Positions 57,600 to 64,000 of a stretch of 64,000 nt of DNA are shown here, one piece after another. Position numbers and translations under genes: made by a program. This DNA is from Petrosia ficiformis (lineage: Eukaryota; Porifera; Demospongiae; Haplosclerida; Petrosiidae), in assembly GCA_947044365.1 (NCBI GenBank), contig OX345636.1:24833466-24897465 (forward strand), in the 5' to 3' direction. The notes beneath the pieces were generated by a model. The model was not told where the DNA came from and searched no databases. It worked only from the letters and a program-made list of their open reading frames with translations. Every line of letters begins with the position of its first letter. Positions within the stretch are counted from its first letter, which is position 1.

Positions 57600-58125
57600 C
57601 ATGACTTGGTAGGTAAAGTTTTCAAGGGAGTAGGATCTTTATAATCCAGTAAGAGTGGGGCATTATTTAACCTCAAGGTTTTGTAAGTGAGCTATTATTA
57701 CATGTATTTAATGGTGCATTGGTAAACAGGACTCTATAAGCATTTTCAGATACGGATAGAGAGGGGAGGGTTGGGATACCACCAAAAATGTCTTTAACCC
57801 CCAGTTCTGGTTTCTAAGACCAGACTATCCCTGTTAGGAGTCCAATAACACCAAAGTATCAAAGCATATATGAATGTGTTAAAAGTTAAGATTGTTAAAT
57901 TCTGTAACTTGTAAGTAAAACCATAAAATTGACCTACTTTCAAACTCTGATCTTAGACAAACTGCAGTTTACCCTGCCAAAGCTGAACAACCCACCACCC
58001 CCCTGCTTACGGGTTTCTTTCTGCAAATAAAGTATCTCAGAAACTTTCATGCCCTATAATAATACCCCTGGGTGGGTGTGGCTTCCAATAGATACAGATT
58101 TGGAACCATATCACCACCCACTTAC
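57600..58125. other. Gene-free interval
   Basis: No gene seen. It ends with a segment (about 58055-58110, GGTGTGGCTTCC, ACAGATTTGGAACCA) that is repeated in the same orientation at about 58741-58797. Confidence 0.5.
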
Positions 58126-58130
58126 TTATA

Positions 58131-58700
58131 CTAGTCTCGTCCCCAGCTACACCCACTATCGTGGAGAAGTGTCTGGTGACTTAATGCTTACTAACAATTT
58201 CTTGGTTGTGCTGACTCAGCATGCAGGGAATCTTGCACACCACTCAAATTCAAGTATACTCTAACGTCATCCAATAATAGACAAATATCAATGATTAGAT
58301 GTGTGATGTGTGCATAAAAATGTCAAAGAAATATTTGTTGTGGTGAAAAGCTGTTTGTTGGTGATCCTTTTTTATTGCAAAGCTAAGCTATGAAAGTAGA
58401 TGTACACTACTAAGGCATGTAAATGTTTGTGCATTGGAAATGAGTTCGTTCATTTACCAACTCAGAAAAGAGCATATGTTATACCAGTGTCTGGCAGTGA
58501 GTCTACCATTGTTATTTGACACAAAGTGACTGGCAGCAAGTATGGGAAAGAAACAGTCTCTGATATTTCGCCTTTGGCAGCACACAAATTAAAATGATCT
58601 TGTGTGCAGCGCGAAATAATCACATGGCAGCACAACCAAGAAATTGCTAGAAAGTCACTAGACGTCTCCACGTAGTGTGGCTGGGGATCGACAAGACTAG
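58131..58700. mobile_element. Inverted-repeat element flanked by direct repeats
   Basis: Arms of about 85 bp (58131-58215 and 58625-58700) are inverted copies beginning CTAGTCT(C/T)GTC and containing CAATTTCTTGGTTGTGCTG. The pair is framed by direct copies of ATACAGATTTGGAACCA at 58094 and about 58781. No coding capacity is seen. Confidence 0.75.
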
Positions 58701-59147
58701 CTTACACTTTTCTTTCTGGAAATAAACCTATATATAATTATTATACCCCTAGCTGGTAGGTGTGGCTTCCTACAAAATTAATACAGATTTGGAACCAGAT
58801 TCAATGTAGCAACAACTTTACAAGACTAGAAATGCATGGGAGTTGCATCGGCCCCCCACCCTAAGTACAACCTTGAACTAAAAAAATGTGCTAAGGGCAT
58901 AATTATGATCTTTGTTACTATACAGTGGTAAGCAGTAATTAATGCCCTATTCATTTCAGTTTTGTTTATGAGGCGATGGTGTAATTAATTTTGATGAACA
59001 AATTCATTACCCAGTTTCTCTACAGATAAGCATATTATTGTTCACAGGACTTTAAAAGGGAAATCATTTCTTTTCCTGTGACTTTAGTGTACGTACACAT
59101 GTAGTTACATGATTGTAATTTACTGTTCTTTTGTCAATCACTTTGGA

Positions 59148-59178
59148 GACCAGACCAGACCAGACCAGACCAGACCAT
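59148..59178. repeat. (GACCA)n tandem repeat
   Basis: Six copies of the pentamer GACCA in a row. Confidence 0.9.
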
Positions 59179-59340
59179 ACAGGTGAAATAGTTCAGATTA
59201 ATGACAAAATAGATTAAGATGTTTTAGACAAGGTGTTAGTACTAGAAAACAATCCACCCAATATATGTACACTAACAATTATTAATGATAACATGAAGGC
59301 TTAACAGGTAATGAGATTAAAAAGATTAAAAATCTGTATT

Positions 59341-59346
59341 TTTATT
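59341..59346 (-). terminator. Polyadenylation signal of the AMPK alpha gene
   Basis: AATAAA on the minus strand, 37 bases after the stop codon at 59383, is well placed to direct 3' end formation. Confidence 0.6.
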
Positions 59347-59382
59347 AATTAACAACAGTAAAGAAATGAATTTATACAATTA

Positions 59383-62300
59383 TTATTGAGCAAGTGCTCC
59401 TATTAATCTTGAACAAGCTTCAAAAAATTCCATTGTATGGTGTCTCTGAGCTGAAGGTGGCCCATCGATGTTTTCTTCATGCTCAATTTCAATATTATCC
59501 CCGGGATCAACAGCCTGTAAATGATAATGGATATTAATCATTGCAAGAGCTGTTGATTATTAGTCTTAGTTTTAGTGTTTTAATCTGTTTGATGGTTTTA
59601 CAAAAGGTTTTGAGAATTATAAGTCTAAGACTACACAAGCACTTTACCCAATATATGTATCCCTACATGAATCTGACATAACACTTATCTACACAATTGT
59701 ATGCACGTCCCAAATGAAGTGATTCTATAGAAGCTAGAAGTCTCCTCCAGCTACAGTGTAAGTTATAGCTAGCTATTCCCAGCAGGTAAGTCAGGACAAG
59801 CGTTAACTTTCTTGAAAGTTGGGCATTGTCTGTCTCCTCCATCTGCTCAGTCTTTCACGGAGTAACATGGTAGTTTAAACTTGGTGGGTACTTACAAGTA
59901 GTTATAAGCCAGATAATGTATGGAGGATTTTAAACAGTTCTAAAAATAGTTTTTAGGTTGTTTGAAGTTGCTAAAAGTTATATGCATATATATATTTTCG
60001 AGGCGAGTTTAATTAAGGGAAAGCTGCACATATATATATATGCACAGAACCTTTGCCACAAGTGTTAAGTCTTCTGAAAGTAGTGAAACAATAATCAAAA
60101 GTTGTAAAGTAAAAATTGTCATAGCTTTATAACCCTGTCTTTTATTTTTATCACATACACGCATGCACGCACGCACGCACACACACACACACGCACACAC
60201 ACACACACTCTAATAACTATAAACTACATGTACTTGTCAGACTAAAACAAGACTATTATAGAGTGTACATGTACATACCTTTTTAAATGGACAGTCATAC
60301 AATTACAATTTAATAATGAACCAATAGTACATGTACATGTATATGTAATTCTACCTTGAAATCCAATAGGTAGTTCTTTTGATCTATTTGATACAGCTGT
60401 AGATCAAGCTTTACCTCAAATCCTGTTTCTGATGTTATGTGTACACAGCGCAAAAAGTAAGGATTGATTAGTTTCCATTTAAATCCAAGAGTCATTAATT
60501 TTCTCATGATTTCCTGTAATTTATATGAAACATTAATATTTCGGATAACTTAAAGAAGACAATTGATTTTTACCATTAAGACATTTACCAGACTACACAA
60601 ACCCTATGAAGATAAGGGTTAAAGGTTTAAGGCAACTAATATTTTGCATTGCTTTCAAGCAGTAGATTGTTTGTACATGTACATGTATCTGCTATATATA
60701 TCTACAATTCATAATTTAAACTACAATGTATAATTTATTATAATTAGGGCTGACCACTTTCAACTGTACATATACATGTACATACCTGCATAATATTCTG
60801 TGGATGGGATTGAGATCTGATACCAAGATGCCATTTTGGTCTTTTCAAAGGTTGTGATAACTTGAGAGGCATTGTCTCTCCCATAGGAATAGTTGAACGT
60901 GACCCTAATTTAGAATCTCGACCTAATAAGATAGGAGGTGTATGTGCAAATAACAAACTAACAATTGAATATGAAATAAAAGCAATATTTACATGTACTC
61001 AGCCTCTTTTACAGGTAGCTAATGAAATGGTATTCAAGGAAGAGCAATAATTAGGCTCCTTATAAAATACACATTGTAGCTACAAATGTACATGTACCAC
61101 ATTTTGTCTACTGCACTGAAGGGTAAATTTTTGATCAAAATCGTTATGCAACGAAATGCACACATGACATGTATGCATACATTGCAGTATACACAAATAA
61201 ACTTATGTGTCATGCAAGAATGAAATGCAAGACAACATGTGAACATGTGTTACACACATGGGCTCCTGCAAACACTTGATATAGTGCCTTCCTGCAATTA
61301 TAATACATTTACATGTGTAAGTTTTGGTATCTGTGAGTGCAGAGATTTAAACAGGCCATATATACATGTAGTACATGTATTTACATTGTACATGTATTGG
61401 TACTTAAAATATATAGGCATAATTTGCCTTGCTAGGAAGAATATTGTGTACTGTGTAGAACATATAGGTTTCTTTTTAAAGTTACTATCATGCATGTACC
61501 TTTTCACATGTTCAGTATAAATACATTTACATGTGTCAGATTCATGCACTAATGTTAAGAGCATTGATTTAGAAATCAGTGTTTTTTTACACAACAAAAA
61601 GAACAATGATTACATGTAAAATCAATGTTTTAAACATTATGTATATATTCTAACCAGGAGTTTTAGTTGGAGAGGTAGGATAGTTTGTTCCATCTGAAGA
61701 TGAAGGAAGTACATGTAGAAAAGCATCTTTCATGGTAAATGATGGTTGAAGTGGACTGGTAGCATGAATTCCAACTGAATCCTCCTTTACAAATTCAGTA
61801 CGTAACTGTATGTCTCTATATAAAAATGAACAATGTACATGTAAGCTGTAGTATTGGTTTAGTTGATTTGAGTGATGGCCTTTTTTTTTAAACTACAAAT
61901 GTCCTACAATAATCACTACACAAAGAAGCATTGTAAATAGGTGTAATGATGTACATGAATTACATGTACAGTGTAGTGTATTATTTAAAATGTCTATTAA
62001 TATTTGGCATTTCTAAAATTATAGTGCACAATCTTTATGTAATATCATCTGTTGAACAATTTTCTGTAGATCTACATACATGTATACACATGAACATAGG
62101 TATACATGTAAGATGGTTTATAAAATATTGGATAATACATGTACATGCTTGCACATTTACCAACAATATTGACGAGATGCATGTACTGTACATGTACATT
62201 TAGGTACACAAAATACAGACAGAAAGTTACAGAGACAGATAGACAAAGAGAGATGCAAAGACATACACACAACTTACTTGTTATCTCTCACTAGTTCATA

Positions 62301-62635
62301 AGCTATAGCAAGTTGGTTTCCTCTGTCTCCACTACGAACAGCCGTTATGACATCCTCAGCTTCAACATTAAGCTTCTGACATACTTCCCCCAATACATTA
62401 GCATCCATTTGATTATGTTCATGTTCACCTGAGAAGATTAAGATATACCATTAGAAATGGAAGATAAACATTAGTAACACACAGACAGACTGAAACACAC
62501 TCACAGACACACACATTTGTATTAATACCATACTATACATGTACCTGGTAAAGGAAACAGATATTGTGGTAAATCAATAATAAACCAGGAATGTTCACGA
62601 ATTTGTTGAATAGTGAACCTCTTCACTGGATTAAC
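59383..62635 (-). CDS. PRKAA: AMP-activated protein kinase catalytic subunit alpha, 3' exons
   Basis: Six exons with clean GT/AG borders: 62635-62545, 62428-62278, 61815-61655, 60922-60786, 60513-60355 and 59514-59383 (stop TAA). They encode the last turn of the kinase domain (PVKRFTIQQIREHSWF, LPQYLFPLPG), the UBA-like autoinhibitory segment (MDANVLGEVCQKLNVEAEDV, GNQLAIAYELVRDN), a linker, and the C-terminal beta/gamma-binding domain: RPKWHLGIRSQSHP, FKWKLINPYFLRC, LDLQLYQIDQKNYLLDFK and the conserved end HHTMEFFEACSRLIGALAQ. AMPK senses low cellular energy and phosphorylates metabolic targets in cytosol and nucleus. The ATP-binding and activation-loop exons must lie beyond the right edge of the window. 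No frame defects were seen, so this is taken as an active host gene. Confidence 0.95.
60158..60209. repeat. (ACGC)/(AC)n microsatellite in an AMPK intron
   Basis: ACGCATGCACGCACGCACGC passes into (CA)n within the last intron of the kinase gene. Confidence 0.9.
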
Positions 62636-63004
62636 CTGAAATATAGTGTATAATTTTTTTAATATACATGTAATTATAGTAACTGCATTACTGCTGTAAA
62701 CATCCTAATAATAATGCATAAATGAAGGAGGTGAGTTTGGCTGTTGTTTTTGGTTGCATATGTGCATGTAAATGTAGCATTTAGGAAATGTACAGTTAAA
62801 CTTTGAGAATTTAAAGCTTATTACACACATATTTCACAAGTTAGGGGTAACTTGCAGTTTGCAGGAAATAAAACCCTTGGAAATACTGCAAAACAGGATT
62901 TAACACTATAAAATTGCAAAGAAACAGATAGGTGCAAACATTGAAAAAGTTGCAACTCGCTTCTACTAATCCAAGTATAATGTATATACACATATGTTTG
63001 CATA

Positions 63005-63760
63005 TACTGTACATGTCATATACCAAATTGGGAACATTGCAAATACACATGAACGTAAACGTTGTAGAAAACTAGACCCTAAGAATCAACTTTTCATGAC
63101 GCTTGTGAAATTGAGGTTAAATCTCAAAACAACTGATATTGGATTTCGTTTTGATTGGTCAACTAGCCAGATATTAAGATATACATGTATCACCAGTTTC
63201 ACCACATGGCTCTGTTTCCTTATATGATGATGTGAAAGCGCTCGATTGGATGCCTTTGACTGAGCAAGTTAGTGGTACGTACTCTGCCTTGTGCGTTAAG
63301 AGAGCAGTTTCCAACAACATTTGCCATTATAGATGGGACAGAGATATTCATTGAAACACCAACAGATCTGCAAAAGCGGTCATCAACCTGGACCCAATAT
63401 AAGCACCACAACACTGCAAAAGTTATAGTGGCTTGGACCCCAAACTGAGCAATTTGCTACATCTCTCCAGTGTACGTGGGGTCTATATCAGACATTGAAT
63501 TAACACATATATGTGGATTTCTTACAAAGTGAGAAGACAAGCCTGGTATCTCTATCATAGCTGACCATTGCTTAAAGTCAAGGATATGCTGGGATAGTTG
63601 GGTGTTGGACTGAATATACCACAATTCATGGAGGGAAGGCAGCAACTTCCATCTGAAGAAGTTGAAGCAGGTCGAAAGATATCATCTCTCCGAATACATG
63701 TAGAGCGAGCAATAAGCAGGATAAAAACATTCAAAGACAATATCTATGGCACACCTACCT
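63005..63760 (+). pseudogene. Harbinger-type (DDE_Tnp_4) transposase remnant
   Basis: A helix-turn-helix segment (RKLDPKNQLFMTLVKLRLNL, DIGFRFDWSTSQILRY) is followed by the catalytic core in broken frames: FAIIDGTEIFIETPTDLQKR (first Asp), AKVIVAWTPN then TGA, ISPVYVGSISDIELT (second Asp), EDKPGISIIAD, then, shifted, FMEGRQQLPSEEVEAGRK and LRIHVERAISRIKTF (Glu). This is the DDE_Tnp_4 family used by Harbinger-like elements. Three stops and at least two frameshifts inactivate it. It lies 370 bp upstream (in the kinase gene's direction) of the first AMPK alpha exon in the window, presumably in an intron, on the opposite strand. Terminal repeats were not found. Confidence 0.78.
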
Positions 63761-64000
63761 AATCAATCAAATTGTTCGTGTTTGTACATTCCTCTCACAC
63801 TTCCACCCACAACCTCTTCAAAAGCTATCACATTCTGCAGTCCAAACAAATTCACATGGAGGGCTCTCTTTGATCACCACATGATGAACTCATATTTTGA
63901 TAAAGTAAATCAAGATGGCACAGGTCCCGATGGGATCGTTATAAAGCTGGATTGCATCTGCCGCACACTTAACTACATTGTACTTAGGTTTGGAGGTTGA

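Noticed and set aside
60009..60206. Cys-rich peptide (MCVCACVCVC)
   Set aside because: It is the translation of an (ACGC)/(AC)n repeat in an AMPK intron.
61239..61606. Genes within the AMPK intron
   Set aside because: Overlapping short frames on both strands arise from TACATGTA-rich intron sequence; no domain is present.
63220..63740. Minus-strand genes opposite the Harbinger remnant
   Set aside because: They are shadows of the plus-strand transposase, whose conserved motifs define the real coding strand.

Overview
This window looks like a transposon-dense stretch of an AT-rich early-branching animal genome, most likely a demosponge. The evidence is one clear host gene (the 3' part of an AMP-activated protein kinase alpha gene on the minus strand, 59383-62635), spliceosomal introns as short as about 54 bp, many (TA)n tracts, and frequent TACATGTA palindromes in introns and intergenic DNA. 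The species is an inference; no search was run. There are no bacterial operons, Shine-Dalgarno sites or rRNA genes.

Layout. 1-9 kb: a CACTA/EnSpm transposase fragment, a short piggyBac-like element with TTAA ends, then a second CACTA transposase (minus) arranged head to head with a multi-exon gene (plus). 9-13 kb: a hAT element of the TTF/KIAA1586 type, broken near its 3' end by another hAT element with a BED finger, then an unidentified frameshifted gene. 14.1-16.7 kb: a pogo-like Tc1/mariner element with intact inverted termini and a PHD-like C-terminus. 17.2-19.3 kb: a multi-exon Crypton-type tyrosine recombinase. 19.4-20.2 kb: a degenerate short-period repeat. 21-25 kb: a third CACTA fragment, again divergent from a gene, here one ending in a BEN-like domain. 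25.8-29.4 kb: a second pogo-like transposase split by a 2.6-kb element with long terminal inverted repeats and a 9-bp target duplication.

31-35 kb: two more degraded pogo-like transposases and piggyBac-family remnants. 35.5-37.3 kb: a Ty3/gypsy pol remnant. 37.9-39.3 kb: a hAT-like remnant. 39.8-41.3 kb: a gypsy RNase H fragment abutting the 3' end of a non-LTR retrotransposon. 44.5 kb: a HIRAN-like fragment. 45.2-47.4 kb: a second gypsy pol with deletions in its active sites. 47.6 kb: a tRNA-derived SINE. 47.8-49.1 kb: an unidentified spliced gene. 50.6-52.1 kb: a deletion derivative of a pogo-like element that also holds a HIRAN-like segment. 52.1-52.9 kb: GATA repeats around an inverted pair of TTTAGGG-type telomere-like arrays. 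52.9-56.3 kb: a non-LTR reverse transcriptase joined to a DIRS/Ngaro-type element. 57.1 and 58.1 kb: two short inverted-repeat elements. 59.4-62.6 kb: the AMPK alpha gene. 63.0-63.8 kb: a Harbinger-type transposase remnant.

Most coding sequence is transposon-derived and broken by stops, frameshifts and nesting. The kinase gene is the only confident cellular gene. The items most worth following up are the repeated head-to-head CACTA/partner-gene module, the Crypton, the HIRAN-like segments next to or inside DNA transposons, and the long-inverted-repeat element carrying an unidentified spliced gene.
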